Source: Liolophura sinensis (taxonomy: Eukaryota > Mollusca > Polyplacophora > Chitonida > Chitonidae). Taken from it: a stretch of DNA of 60,000 nt. The notes below the pieces were generated by a model that was not told where the DNA came from, searched no databases, and was given only the letters and a program-made list of their open reading frames with translations. Positions 32,401-39,685 of this stretch are shown here, in pieces. The position numbers were made by a program, and so were the translations under genes. The stretch lies in NCBI RefSeq assembly GCF_032854445.1, contig NC_088301.1, positions 12,646,281 through 12,706,280 of the forward strand, written 5' to 3'. The stretch's first letter is position 1; the number at the start of each line of letters is the position of its first letter.

Positions 32401-34585
32401 TAGACAAGCTGAGCTATATACACGCTCGAACAGCATATTAGAATTCTCTAGCTTTAATGAACATAAATAATAAATATGTTTACAATAATTCATAGTTGAT
32501 TCTCGAAATGGCGGCCAATTTATTACACAGAAAAAGCAAGTACACTGACACTGAGCACTCAGGAAAATATCTCGAGCTAGGTGTACTTGAACTCAGAGGA
32601 AGGCTTTAAACTCTGAACAACCCCAGATCAAAGTCAAATGCCGACTCGGTTAGCTTCAAACCGGCCGAGTTTATTCATAAAAGATAACAATAAATTAAAC
32701 ACAATGTATTAGTCATGAGGTCATAGCATTAGTTACAGAAAACAGCACATTTAGGGTGTATAGCTATAGACAGATTACCTGCAACATCAAACAATGATAT
32801 GTTCAAATGTTTACCGTTATCCGTGTCAAGTAAACTATCGTTGACCAAAACTGTGGTTTTGCCATGAGATCATAGCAATTCATATTTAGAATACAAATAT
32901 GTTGGCTATGCTGGATATAATAACATACAACTATGTAAAAGAACATACTGTTATCATCATGCCGTTAATCACATACATCAAATAAGCAAAGACAGCAAAA
33001 GGTTCAATTCATCATGACCTTGTTTGCCGGTTAACCATAGACGTTTACTAAAGTATAGCACAACAGATAAACTCTTGCGTAGATTCTTTTTTCTTCCTCT
33101 TTTTCTGTAATGTTGATGAGTCGGGGGGAATGAAGCTGTCTTTTTATGGCATATCGCGTATATTTATTTCTAAGCACACCACATGGGGTAGAGAAGAAGA
33201 GTATCTGTACCGGCTATGACCCAGAGATCTTCGCGAGAAGCCCTGGTATAGCTTAGTGTCGTAGAAATTAGGGTACTCCCACAGTCTATATAAGCTAATA
33301 ACTTATATATCAAGTCTTTGCTATTCGGTTCTGCAGTCAGTAATATACAACAGTTGTTTTGTAAATTATATAGACAAAGTTTGTATCGTTTTACTATTTA
33401 CCACTATTTACAATGTCACCTGTTTATACAAACGTAGCGGGGGCAGCCGCAGCTCAGGGGTGGGGGGTGGGGGGTGGGGGTGGGGGGTGGGAGGTGGGGG
33501 GGTGGTAGGATGGGAGGGCAGTGCGGCGAGATGACCCAGAAGTCTCTCACCATTACGTTCGCTGTGAGTTCAAGTCCAGTTCATGCTGACCTCAGTCCTA
33601 TATGCAAACTTGGGGTAAAAGGCGACTAACCTAGAACTTTCCCGTGTGGGCCTGGTGAAGAGAACGTCCACATCCGATCTGGTCTTAAGGTGAATCTTTT
33701 AAACATGTTTAACAACGCCACACTATGACTGCAATATTGCCGAAGTGGCGATAAATCATAACCATTCGCTCAAAATGCCTAGTCAATGTTATAGACTATG
33801 GACAACAGTATAGGAAAGGAGTTTTACGTGCTTATATCGTGCATCAGGAGACAGAAGTTTGCAAAGGTTACTTGCCGACGATCATACAGTTTCGCTGCTT
33901 AAAATTCGGTCTGCTAACGAGGTATGTACACTAAACTTACCGCGACACCCAGCAGACCGAATCAGGACATGCCATTGTACTTTATACATTATTACTGAAA
34001 GACGTGACCTAGAAACAATCAGACGCAAGAAACAAATGCAAGCTTGCAATAGCTGCGATATCTTGCTTTCAAGCCCTTCGTTTTGTGAACGGCTCATTTC
34101 AAAATACTGACGGAAAGACAGAGTGAGTAACAGAACTGCTTGCGGCAGCTGAAAACTGGTCTTGTTATTTTCCTCAACCAGCGTTGAAAATTGAATTTAA
34201 ACAAGGAAAGATAAAAGAATTAACATCTTACTTGCAAGTAGTTCGCCATCGGACAGATGGCATCGCCGAAGAGCCAAGACTTAAAAATGTCCTGTATCAT
34301 GGTGGGGATGAGGACGATGAAGAGCACCAGTAAATCCGACACGGCGAGATTGAGGATGAAGATGTTGGTGATGGAGCGCATGTGGGAGTAGCTTAAAACA
34401 ACGACACACACCATAATGTTACCGACGGTTCCGAAAACGAACACCACCACAAATAGGACAATAAACACCCATCCCTCCCATTTTGGTAATAAGTATATGT
34501 TGACATCGTGCAAGACTTTTTCCCATGTCTCGCATCCGTCGTCCGATATGTAACCGTCACATGTCGAAGAGTTAGAGGTATTCAT
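2287..34585 (-). CDS. Orexin/allatotropin receptor-like class A GPCR, five coding exons
   Basis: Plasma-membrane neuropeptide receptor assembled from exons 34585-34232, 10007-9647, 8490-8358, 5309-5191 and 2432-2287 (1113 bp, 370 aa plus stop). Every intron is GT-AG and the phases agree (0, 1, 2, 1). Seen: N-glycosylation sequons near residues 2-7; TM1 with N56; TM2 with D84; C111 and C192, able to form the usual disulfide; E135-R136-L137 at the TM3 end; W161; TM5 P212 and Y220; RRKTAKML before TM6; NPIIY 314-318; a CCCC cluster and Ser run in the tail. The pattern WLFGDAIC, SWLFG, YLQ and AYFKIARCLW follows orexin and allatotropin receptors, which normally couple to Gq (family knowledge). 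The start is the first in-frame ATG; an in-frame TAG lies upstream at 34639-34637. The ligand cannot be assigned from sequence. Odd: Val275 replaces Pro6.50. A more distant orphan of the same clade is the main alternative. Confidence 0.88.
2795..2862 (-). repeat. Family E fragment
   Basis: Reverse copy of the block catttacatgaacag...gaataaaaccct seen at 15017-15047, 36694-36722 and 37310-37346. Confidence 0.6.
3419..3472 (+). mobile_element. SINE family A, very decayed tail
   Basis: The block aagtgaaatattcctga...gttaaacatcagtc matches the family A 3' end with many changes. Confidence 0.45.
3540..3790 (+). pseudogene. Decayed reverse-transcriptase C-terminal fragment
   Basis: Translating across a stop gives GPAYG, a gap, RSC...DDFN, RHKLL and QGYSIKR, in the same order as the open copy at 39686-40054, with which it also shares DNA identity. 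One in-frame TAA and length changes break it, so it is a retroelement relic. Confidence 0.65.
3840..4010 (-). repeat. Family D fragment
   Basis: Shares blocks such as gactgcttctctttgca, agttctttggtggg and cgttttgggaa with 57400-57540 and 40490-40620 in the same orientation, and with 24590-25085 and 41100-41470 inverted. Confidence 0.65.
5191..5309 (-). CDS. Receptor exon 4: ECL3 and TM7 with NPIIY
   Basis: Encodes residues 283-322 and the first base of codon 323. The acceptor is TTTCTTTGCAG and the donor GTAAGT. ECL3 is His-rich (HLHLHLP). TM7 holds HLLIYVNSALNPIIYNFMS, close to the orexin receptor run with SANPIIYNFLS; N314-P315 and Y318 form the NPxxY switch. The intron position just after the S of FMS is shared with orexin receptors. 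If the donor is not used, translation continues for ten residues, starting GKY, to a TAA at 5161-5163 (see findings). Confidence 0.9.
6268..6625. repeat. Long imperfect inverted repeat
   Basis: Left arm about 6268-6403 and right arm about 6488-6625 are reverse complements with scattered mismatches. The best block is tgcaaatttcaaaatc...aatcagaagta...aacttggtcgaa. The 84-bp spacer is unrelated. A 148-codon ORF (6529-6975, +) and an 84-codon ORF on the other strand overlap the right arm; neither has a recognised domain. Confidence 0.8.
7098..7121. repeat. Small perfect palindrome
   Basis: ttttctata and tatagaaaa arms separated by a few bases. No function is assigned. Confidence 0.6.
8131..8300 (-). 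mobile_element. SINE family A, partial
   Basis: Inverted, diverged copy: ttacttatatgacggctgccagcattatgg, then acgaccatctgcag and ttggacttgaagtc. It lies in intron 3, close to the exon 3 donor. Confidence 0.75.
8358..8490 (-). CDS. Receptor exon 3: third intracellular loop and TM6
   Basis: A 133-bp exon between acceptor TTTTTGCAG and donor GTGAGT. It completes codon 239 (GAA) from exon 2 and ends two bases into codon 283, which fits exon 4. The third intracellular loop is short and ends RRKTAKML, matching the orexin receptor signature at the base of TM6. TM6 reads VVVCFFCCFSVHHIIL: F269 aligns with 6.44, C272 with 6.47, F273 with 6.48 and V275 with 6.50, where proline is expected. A family A SINE sits 58 bp past the donor (8131-8300). 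Confidence 0.85.
8491..9646 (-). other. Intron 2 of the receptor
   Basis: 1156 bp with phase 1 at both ends. It contains only a short family A SINE fragment (9076-9136) and a chance-looking ORF on the plus strand at 8662-8850. Confidence 0.8.
9076..9136 (-). mobile_element. SINE family A, tail fragment
   Basis: Contains gccgtactcaagaaaattcacctt, the inverted 3' block of the family. Confidence 0.5.
9647..10007 (-). CDS. Receptor exon 2: TM3, TM4, ECL2, TM5
   Basis: Encodes residues 119-238 plus the first base of codon 239. The acceptor is a pyrimidine-rich tract ending TTTCAG and the donor is GTAAGT. TM3 ends in ISIERLYAVCEPLKF; orexin receptors have DRW and allatotropin receptors ERW or DRW at this place, so the G-protein contact Arg136 is kept while the third position is Leu. 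W161 marks TM4. ECL2 carries C192 and the sequons NIT and NCT. TM5 holds FFVLPCL with P212 and Y220. The end KIARCLW is close to KI/IFRKLW of orexin receptors. Confidence 0.9.
11425..11545 (+). repeat. Family D fragment
   Basis: Carries gacattcgtatacca, a cgttcc segment, ataatcgcaag and ccaaaacaacgtctaaaac. It is the inverted counterpart of 40590-40700. Confidence 0.65.
13233..13499 (-). mobile_element. SINE family A, full length with target-site duplication
   Basis: Complete element from the tRNA-like head (right end, near gagccgcggaggc) to the AAAT tail (left end). The flanks repeat gctttgcgg (13224-13232 and 13500-13508), a 9-bp target-site duplication consistent with LINE-driven insertion. 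The ORFs here are SINE-derived. Confidence 0.92.
14598..14675 (-). mobile_element. SINE family A, tail fragment
   Basis: A (TTTA)n run, then gattgg and gccgtactcaagaatatttcact, ending abruptly. Confidence 0.8.
14810..15160 (+). repeat. Family E copy, interrupted by a family C SINE tail
   Basis: Matches 36590-36850 and 36895-36990 in order: cagcattttgagtaattcta, tttgacctaatt, ggacgtgtaa, tgctactatttatgcattta, gaacagttagaataaaac. A 53-bp family C piece (14931-14983) sits inside, flanked by gctaga on both sides. Confidence 0.8.
14931..14983 (-). mobile_element. SINE family C, 3' end nested in family E
   Basis: The block atgattatggcttaatgc, then catcggcaatatctcagcc, has a (TTCA)-type end. The 6-bp duplication gctaga (14925-14930 and 14984-14989) and the uninterrupted copy near 36671 show the insertion point. 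Confidence 0.75.
15425..15740 (+). repeat. Family D copy
   Basis: Parallels 24590-25085 and 41100-41470: aaaacgacgtccaac, gcaaggcatgttctatg, gaatgagtaaaatcag, gtgtaccaca, gcgctttgattgcaactgtt. About 300 bp. Confidence 0.7.
17200..17333 (+). mobile_element. SINE family A, 3' half
   Basis: From the aaggccttccagcaacc block through gtgaaatattcttgagtac and ggcgtaaaacaccaatca to a short tail. Confidence 0.85.
17553..17822 (+). mobile_element. SINE family B, tRNA-derived, longest copy
   Basis: The head resembles a tRNA: a box A-like ggtggcctaattgtaagag, then a degraded box B about 50 bp on. The body reads gctgcctcgcttag, agcactgaga, ggcccgatgtca, catgtctggtgtcttccgca, ggcagcactttgacggcatg. The same body recurs at 47838 (+), 28040 and 37041 (-), and in part at 39373, 37381 and 56430. 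Confidence 0.75.
18121..18920. repeat. Diverged tandem duplication, copy 1
   Basis: Aligns in order with 19364-20180: agctgtac-gaagtaagcag, atcaggggaatag, gaagta-tatcaacagtgac, cagatgattact, acatggcctt, ggaa-ctcg-taacc-aacagg. The period is about 1.25 kb. Short ORFs here have no recognised domain. Confidence 0.8.
19297..19399. repeat. Hairpin with 41-bp arms
   Basis: Arms 19297-19337 and 19359-19399 are reverse complements at 34 of 41 positions. The 21-bp loop itself holds the palindrome gcagctgcacgagctgc. Confidence 0.9.
19364..20180. repeat. Diverged tandem duplication, copy 2
   Basis: Second copy of the 18121-18920 unit, with many substitutions and small indels. The hairpin at 19297-19399 straddles its left edge. 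Confidence 0.8.
20337..20383 (+). repeat. G-rich tract
   Basis: Several runs of four or more G, including a run of ten. Could form a G-quadruplex; this is inference from composition only. Confidence 0.7.
21266..21513 (-). mobile_element. SINE family A, near full length with target-site duplication
   Basis: Right end is the tRNA-like head (ggcctccgtggctcagttgg read on the minus strand, a good box A). The box B-like gagttcaagttc follows about 60 bp on. The flanks share ggcaactaa (21257-21265 and 21514-21522). A small internal deletion removes part of the central block. Confidence 0.93.
21812..22338. mobile_element. Candidate non-autonomous TIR element
   Basis: The ends ttaaaggagaagaaaac and gttttctccacctttaa are reverse complements at 15 of 17 positions and bound about 520 bp of very AT-rich DNA with no ORF. 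A piece of the interior (21940-22100) recurs at 42520-42680, so it is dispersed. Target duplication is unclear. Confidence 0.5.
22440..22520 (+). pseudogene. Possible small reverse-transcriptase fragment
   Basis: A 40-bp block starting accgaatggttctgcatat resembles the GPAYG region DNA of the open fragment at 39686-40054. Too short to be sure. Confidence 0.3.
23508..23568 (+). mobile_element. SINE family C, 3' end
   Basis: catatggctgaaacactgcc, gatgtggcgttaaga and an attcattcc tail. Same block as 33715-33775 (+) and, inverted, 14931-14983 and 48388-48455. Confidence 0.6.
23679..24008. repeat. 25-bp minisatellite split by a SINE
   Basis: Units of 25 bp built on aatgttaatagtgtaaataa lie at 23679-23809 and resume in degenerate form at 23954-24008. 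A family A SINE occupies the middle. Confidence 0.85.
23810..23953 (+). mobile_element. SINE family A, 3' half inside minisatellite
   Basis: From ggtcttcagcaacctgcgga to the AAAT tail. The 5' head is missing. Confidence 0.9.
24025..24228 (-). mobile_element. SINE family A with 14-bp target-site duplication
   Basis: Both ends are present but about 50 bp of the central domain is deleted. The flanks match at 13 of 14 positions: ctgctgttaaattg (24011-24024) and ctgctgttgaattg (24229-24242). It lies tail to tail with the previous copy. Confidence 0.93.
24590..25085 (+). repeat. Family D copy interrupted by a SINE
   Basis: The left part carries cgtcgaaacagacattcgta and aacacgacgtcc; the right part carries gcaaagagaagcagtcaac, caaggtatgttctagg and tctcagttgcgctttaat. 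Both parts match the continuous copy at 41100-41470. The break is the SINE at 24717-24872. Confidence 0.8.
24717..24872 (-). mobile_element. SINE family A, 3' half inside family D
   Basis: A (TTTA)n run, then tcaagaatatttcactcat, caacggcggccagca and acgaccatccccaggc. Stops before the tRNA-like head. Confidence 0.9.
25968..26145 (-). mobile_element. SINE family A, partial
   Basis: tcaagaatatttcacttatc, tatggtgggaga, cagcaggttgctggc; shortened centre and decayed head. Confidence 0.8.
27603..27700 (-). mobile_element. SINE family A, tail part
   Basis: tcaagaatatttcacttata followed by cgacggctgccagtattatg, then unrelated sequence. Confidence 0.8.
28040..28272 (-). mobile_element. SINE family B
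   Basis: Inverted copy: catcgggccagccagtcctg, ctctcagtgctgagcg, then gagccgggtttgatccctgg (an inverted box B) and the tRNA-like head ending near 28272. Confidence 0.7.
28462..28704 (+). mobile_element. SINE family A, nearly full length
   Basis: Head decayed but box B visible (gagtttaagtcaagttcatg); body and AAAT tail intact. Confidence 0.88.
29328..29574 (-). mobile_element. SINE family A, diverged
   Basis: Whole length but many changes: agaatattttacttatacga, gagctgaacttgaac, gccattgagctacgc. Confidence 0.8.
30582..31041 (-). pseudogene. LINE RNase H domain, broken
   Basis: Reading minus strand from 31041: GDG (first Asp region), NLSVFTCELVA (catalytic Glu), FFSDSLSALQS (second Asp), then a TAG near 30808. 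Past the stop comes LYEHLLLISSLFSVAVV, and after one frameshift WVPAQV...DDDDRLAKEG (fourth acidic site). This order is that of the C-terminal RNase H domain of I/Jockey-type non-LTR retrotransposons. No reverse transcriptase is attached upstream, since a stop precedes 31041. It sits inside receptor intron 1 on the same strand. Confidence 0.82.
31452..31545 (+). mobile_element. SINE family A, decayed
   Basis: Weak match: gtcataatactgatgccatc, agagaaattcttcaccgta. Confidence 0.35.
33446..33515 (+). repeat. G-rich tract with repeated GGGGGGTG
   Basis: Seven or more G-runs separated by single T or A. Able in principle to form G-quadruplexes in the intron 1 template strand. Confidence 0.8.
33536..33600 (+). 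mobile_element. SINE family A, head fragment
   Basis: ctcaccattacgttcgctgt, then box B gagttcaagtccagttcatg; the body is absent and other repeat DNA follows. Confidence 0.6.
33715..33775 (+). mobile_element. SINE family C, 3' end
   Basis: tgcaatattgccgaagtggc followed by gataaatcataaccattcg. The sequence from 33600 may be its 5' part. Confidence 0.5.
34232..34585 (-). CDS. Receptor exon 1: N-terminus, TM1, TM2, start of TM3
   Basis: Encodes residues 1-118. The short N-terminus carries NTS and NSS sequons and no obvious signal peptide. TM1 (about 39-63) has the GN pair at 55-56. TM2 (about 72-95) has the NLAVSD motif with D84 at 2.50. The exon ends after C111 and the YLQ tripeptide at the TM3 start, exactly between codons (phase 0), with donor GTAAGAT. 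The orexin receptor family has the same SWLFG...C...YLQ run here. A non-ATG extension upstream is open only to a TAG at 34639-34637, so the ATG at 34585 is preferred. Confidence 0.88.
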
Positions 34586-34612
34586 GTTTATCGCGTTGCT
34601 TTCCTTCTGCAA

Positions 34613-35850
34613 CTGGCTGACTATCCCTGGGTGTCGCTACAGGTCGACCGTCGATGGGGGTACCTATATCTCTCTGTCTTGGTGTAGACGAGATGCACAC
34701 TTATAGGTTAGGCGGGTGGGCGCACGCTAGCCGGGGCCGCTGGCAGAGTGAATCTAGCAAACAGGCTCCCGGGGAGCTTTCAGGAACGATCAACACATAT
34801 ATCGTCTGTTTCTTGTAGCGCTTATCACAGAGTGCAGCCACTAGCTTAAGACTTCCTTTACACCCTCATCTGACATCAAGTGTGGGCCTATCGTCTATCG
34901 AATACAACAGTTAGGTATGGAAGCCGGATACCGCCATTATCGTACCATACGATGGCACAACGGCACGAAGAGATAACACGATGACACAAAGCGATAATAC
35001 GATGACAGGAAGCGAATGTATGATGCTAGCATCATTATAGGCCCATGAGCATACATGATAATGGCTTAACTTAAATCTGTATAATTAAGTGACAGTCCGC
35101 CAGTGTAGTGTAGTTACTGCAGATCATTTGGGAGAGAACCGAATTTGTCTTCTTGTCTTCTTCTGTATGAGCCACAGGGAGTTACTTTGTGTTTTGCTTT
35201 GATGGAGGATTGCATCGATAGTAGATACACTTCTATGAATGCATCGAGGAAAGGCCTGGCTGAAAAATTAAGCTAACATTCAGTACTAATACTGCGTCAG
35301 AAGTGAACTGGGTCAAAATACCAGTTTACCAGCTCAATGTAGGAGTGTACCAGTTGCACGGCGCTACAGAAATTACGATATACGTTGAGGCTGAAAATGG
35401 CACAATTAACAATTAGCATCGCCTATATAGATAGGAACTTACAAAGACTCAGTGAATAACATGCTTTTTACCGAGAAGAGGGAATAGGCAAAGGTTAGAT
35501 AAATGTTTTATTTTGAGGTAAAGTGACCTTTGAAACAGCTTATTATTTTTGTAATTAGGACAATGGCCTTAATCTGGATACTTATGTTAATCAAGGTAAT
35601 TTTTTGCCGTATGTATTATTGCATTACTCTTGTGCGTATCGCGGTAATCAGGTTAGTTTCAACTTAGCCATCTCATACTGTTGATACTTTCTTTAATTGG
35701 TTGATAAAATTCATCCCATTGATTAATATAATCGATTAGAATCCGGATGCCCAAAATACCCACCTTCCATCTCTCATTTCGAAAATAAAAAGACAGAAAA
35801 GTAAGAAAAAATGGGCCATTCGTGGTGTCCATTGATTGCACTGCTGGTAC
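34613..35850. other. 5' flank of the receptor, nothing recognised
   Basis: The first 200 bp upstream of the start codon are more GC-rich than the surroundings and may hold the 5' UTR or promoter, but no core element can be claimed. Further out nothing is recognisable. Confidence 0.4.
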
Positions 35851-35861
35851 ACCCGGATTGA

Positions 35862-36440
35862 ATGGAAAAATCAGTACAGAACGCAGTATATATGAAAATT
35901 CATTGTTGCACTAAGTACCTGAATGGCAGTAAATATGCCAATAAATACCCGACTGTAAATACACTTAAGCGTGCACAAGGTTTATATGGAAGATGCATGC
36001 TAAGTTTTATGGAAATAAATTCAATACTTCGGGAAGTGTTGCATGGACAAAATCTGAATACATGGAAATGCAAGCAAAAAAATATGAAAATACATACCCG
36101 ATTGCAACAAAAATTGAATCATGCCCACGTTCAGATAAAAGGCAATATGTACGGTAAGTGTCATTGAAATCGGCGGAGTAGTTTGGGAGAAGATGCATGG
36201 GCGAAATCTGAACACATGGAAAGCACTATTGCGCAAAATCCAATATGGAGGAAATTATGAAAATAAATACGCCAGTGCTATTAAACTTAAGCATGCTCAA
36301 GTTTAGGTGACAAGCAAGTGCATAGTAAGTTTAATCGAAATCGACACAGTAGTTTCGGAGGAAATGCAAAGTCAAAATCGTGTCCACAGACAGACGGATA
36401 GAGTGATTCCAGTATCCCTCCATCATTTAACTTCGTTGAG
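35862..36440 (+). repeat. Tandem repeat of about 155-170 bp, over three units
   Basis: Unit starts near 36001, 36154 and 36326, each with taagt-t-at-gaaat, then (g)gcatgg-c-aaatctgaa-acatgg; a partial unit precedes. The 101-codon ORF at 35862-36167 arises from the repeat. It ends with gacagacggatagagtgatt followed by ccagtatccctcc. Confidence 0.75.
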
Positions 36441-36584
36441 GGGGCTATAAAAAATCAACTTACCCTGAGCTCTCCCTTAAGTACTGTTTACATCAAGTGT
36501 TACTTGATCGTGAAAAATGGTTTAAAGTGCCGCTTTCTTCATATCCCAGTACAAAATGGCTAATTTTACACAATTTTGTGGAAC

Positions 36585-36850
36585 TCTTGACCAATTCTAA
36601 TAAATAAATAAATTGCAATTAACATCACTGCATTTTTTTACCTAATTCAACATGAGGCTTGGTGCTAAGGGACGTGTAATGTGCTACTATTTATACATTC
36701 ATATGAACAGTTGGAATAAAACGCTGAGGTAACTCGACAAGAGGCTGTATTTCATCGGTTACGTGTAACCATTTGTCAGGTATCACACTGTCGTCGCTGC
36801 TTTGGTTTTATTCTATATGCTATGTGTCTTAATTGTATTGTAGTCCTGCA
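36585..36850 (+). repeat. Family E copy, uninterrupted
   Basis: ttgcaattaacatcact, ggtgctaagggacgtgtaat, gctactatttatacattca, gaacagttggaataaaacg. Serves as the empty-site reference for the nested insertion at 14931. Confidence 0.75.
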
Positions 36851-36894
36851 TAAGCCAGGATTTTGCTGTTGGACCTGGCCCCTTTGCATTGTTT

Positions 36895-36995
36895 TAATGT
36901 TACAGTAGGTTAAAGGTGGTGATAACACAGCATTTTGAGTAATTCTAGACGTCCAACAAATTGCAATTAACATCACTTCATTTTATAACTTTTCT
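36895..36995 (+). repeat. Family E fragment
   Basis: cagcattttgagtaattcta and ttgcaattaacatcacttca as in 14836 and 36613. Confidence 0.7.
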
Positions 36996-37040
36996 CTATG
37001 ATGTACGTCTTTGAATTATACTGTGTACATATATAATATA

Positions 37041-37290
37041 GGGCGAGACCATGCCACCAAAGTTCTGCCGGGAATAAAATATTATGCGGAAGACACCAGA
37101 TATGCCACTTCAGCCAGTCACATCACACTGACAAACGGGCGAACCAGTCAGGTTTCCTTGATTTAACAACTTAGTGCTGAGCGCAAAGGGAGTTTTAAAC
37201 ATGCATTATCCTTCATATCTTTGGTATGACCCGACCTGGGTTTGATCCTGGTTTTTCTGACGTTGAAGCAGACCCTGTAACCATTGTCTT
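37041..37290 (-). mobile_element. SINE family B
   Basis: ggaagacaccagatatgcca, cagtcacatcacactgac, gacctgggtttgatcctgg (inverted box B). Nearly full length. Confidence 0.7.
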
Positions 37291-37296
37291 TTTAGA

Positions 37297-37385
37297 AATT
37301 GTTACAATATATGCATTTGCATGAACAATTTGAATAGAACCCTAACTGAATTCACTAGGGGCATCGTTTACGTAACACCTCATCC
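37297..37385 (+). repeat. Family E fragment
   Basis: atatgcatttgcatgaacaa, then gaatagaaccctaactga. Confidence 0.6.
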
Positions 37386-37515
37386 AGTCACATGATACTG
37401 ACACTGGGCCAACTAGTCATGTTTCCTTGCTCTAAACACTCAGTGCTGAGGGTCAAGCGAGTTAGAAACATGTACCATTTCTTTGGGATGATTCGACCCG
37501 AGTTTGATCGCAACC
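37381..37515 (-). mobile_element. SINE family B, partial
   Basis: cagtcacatgatactgacac, tgtttccttgctctaaacac, tcagtgctgagg. It supplies the first 40 or so codons of the ORF at 37392-37901. Confidence 0.65.
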
Positions 37516-37901
37516 AGGAAATAAAGTCAAAACAGAACGCTGCTTGTGGTTTCAGACATATTGAGCCCTGTCGGTTTGAACAACTCGTTGCCGTTCATCC
37601 GTTCATCTGTCATAGAAGGGAAAAGCTGGAAACTAGAATTGTTCCTGAGGCATTATCGAACAACTGCCCACATCACAACTGGTCAATCTACTTCATACCA
37701 CATGTTCGGTTGATCAACCCACACCAAGTTACGAGATATCCGAAATCTGCAACGAACGCTGCAGTTCGAATTAAAAACCAGGCCGCGAAACACAGAATGA
37801 AAGAATATGGTTATCAGCGTCGTTCTATCAGGCCGTCAGGTATCCAGCGACTATGTGCTAGTTTAGCAGAACAAGGTGAACAAGTTTTCAAGTTGTTCTA
37901 A
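37501..37901 (+). CDS. Unidentified Arg/Lys-rich ORF segment
   Basis: The ORF track of codons from 37392 begins in SINE B; from about 37501 it continues for 133 codons of unique-looking, basic sequence (NQAAKHRMKEYGYQRRS near the end) to TAA. A second basic ORF of 80 codons lies at 38058-38300. No family recognised. It could be a relic of a transposon or a chance ORF; no splice sites were established. Confidence 0.18.
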
Positions 37902-38300
37902 ATCTACACATTTAGTTGTTACAAAGGTCAAAGGTTTCTTGATATCAGCATGATCTTGACGGTCTCTGAAAATACTCCACAGTCTTTCTTCAAATGTTTT
38001 TAGCCTCAATACGACAGAAACGTTAATGACGATGATGGTGATAATGATACTGACTGTATGGGCTTTCCGATTCATCGCAGAAATGCTGAGCAACCTCAAA
38101 CTCGACCACTGTATCCACGACGAGACAGAAGCCCAACCCGATTTCTTATTAATGAAATTCGTACGGCATTATATTGTTCCGTCTCTCAGCGATATCATGT
38201 GAAATCTAATCATGCATCAGTTAGACCTGAACCAGGGTTGAACGTATTGGCTTTAAAGCATCGGATGGGTACGTTTGTCAGAAAATATTTCTTCACGTAG

Positions 38301-39372
38301 AATCCAAAGCAGGGTATTTCAGTAAGGTTGGAAGTAATGTTTGTGTATGTTTTAATGCCTGATTGTCTATGCACACAGTTCTTTCTTTGAATATAAGTAC
38401 ATCAGTATAAGCGTAATGCTAACATCTAAAAGAAAGAGGGAGATGTACTACATGTATCTTCGTAGTCCATTCCGAGGTATTTGTAAATCCTAGTTTTAGG
38501 ACGTACCATATCTCCACGTCTTTGTCTAGTTGGTGCCGACTTCCATCTACACGTCTCGTTCTTAGGCTGAGCAATCTCCAACACAGCAGGGTATTTTTAC
38601 GTCATTTTACACCATATTTAAAAACTGAAAATATTACAGCTTTCTCGGGTTTAAAGTCTACATAGAAATACAATTATCAAGCCTCGCTGCGTAAAGAGAC
38701 ACACCGTTACATGCAATATAAACTTCATGATTTAAGGAAGGCGAGAAACACAATGGGCAATCTACGACTTAGTCACAGTCTGAACAACTGGACGCAGCAG
38801 TGAATGTCAGGAGTTTATCATGTGATAAAAAGAAGACAGCGAGATTATGTCAACGGGGTCGGACTTTTTGGAAATACACGTAGTTGCCACACGGGAAATT
38901 GTGGTACAAAGCTTCTCTGTAGTGATCCATCATTCGTATGTGATAATTAGGCAAAACGACTATAGCGCACATGTAACGGTTCATCTGTTTGAAAAGCATC
39001 ATTAAGGGAAGGTGAGAATATTGGCTATGCAGAACTGAGCATATCTGACATGCAAGGAAACTATGTGTACGCAGGCGTGGTACGCAGTGGACTTTACCAC
39101 TGAGCTGGGCATAGTGCGGAGTTAATGAATTGCTTACCTAGTAAAGTGAATACATTCTTGGATATATTTGTTCGCTAATTCAATGTTCCATGAGATAAAC
39201 CAGATTGTCAGACAGCCACCGATTAGTGAAGGCCTTAGCCCAGGATCCACCTCAGATGGCGGATTATTGATGATCGTGTTAAACAGTTAGGAAGATATGA
39301 TACTCCCTTGAGCTGTTCCACCCTCAACAGCTACATGACGACAGTACGTTTTGAATAAGGTGATGGATCGGA
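38301..39372. other. No recognisable gene or repeat
   Basis: About 1.07 kb of ordinary AT-rich sequence. Confidence 0.4.
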
Positions 39373-39475
39373 TATCATGTCTGGTGTCTTTGGTAAGACA
39401 CTTTATTGGCGGCAGCACTTTGGCGGCATGGATTCGCCCCGCCACATGGAGGCACAGTATATGTACATACACCTA
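39373..39475 (+). mobile_element. SINE family B, 3' part
   Basis: atcatgtctggtgtctttgg, ggcagcactttggcggcatg, acagtatatgtacata. Confidence 0.65.
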
Positions 39476-39685
39476 CATGTAATTACTTCTCGTCGTCATA
39501 AGATTGACAAATTGTGACAAATAAAGTCCGAGCACATATACATAAACACAAACATACCAATACTCAAAGTTTTATTTAATAAGTAAACCCTGTTTTAAAA
39601 TAATATCGCGGGCCTCTTCAGTTGTTAGAAACAGTCAACACGGACTTCTCATAAGCAGATATATAAAAGACACTAATAACACAGC

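Larger units (their letters stand above)
10008..34231 (-). other. Intron 1 of the receptor, about 24.2 kb
   Basis: Bounded by donor GTAAGAT and a TTTCAG acceptor. It holds more than ten family A SINE copies, family B and D copies, the 18-20 kb tandem duplication, a TIR element, a LINE RNase H relic and G-rich tracts. No other gene was recognised inside it on either strand. Long gene-free pieces with nothing recognisable include roughly 10.5-11.4 kb, 11.6-13.2 kb, 15.8-17.2 kb, 20.4-21.2 kb, 26.2-27.6 kb, 29.6-30.5 kb and 31.6-33.4 kb. Confidence 0.85.

Noticed and set aside
34586-34612. Extension of the receptor N-terminus to 34612
   Set aside because: It begins at TTG, not ATG; the first in-frame ATG is at 34585.
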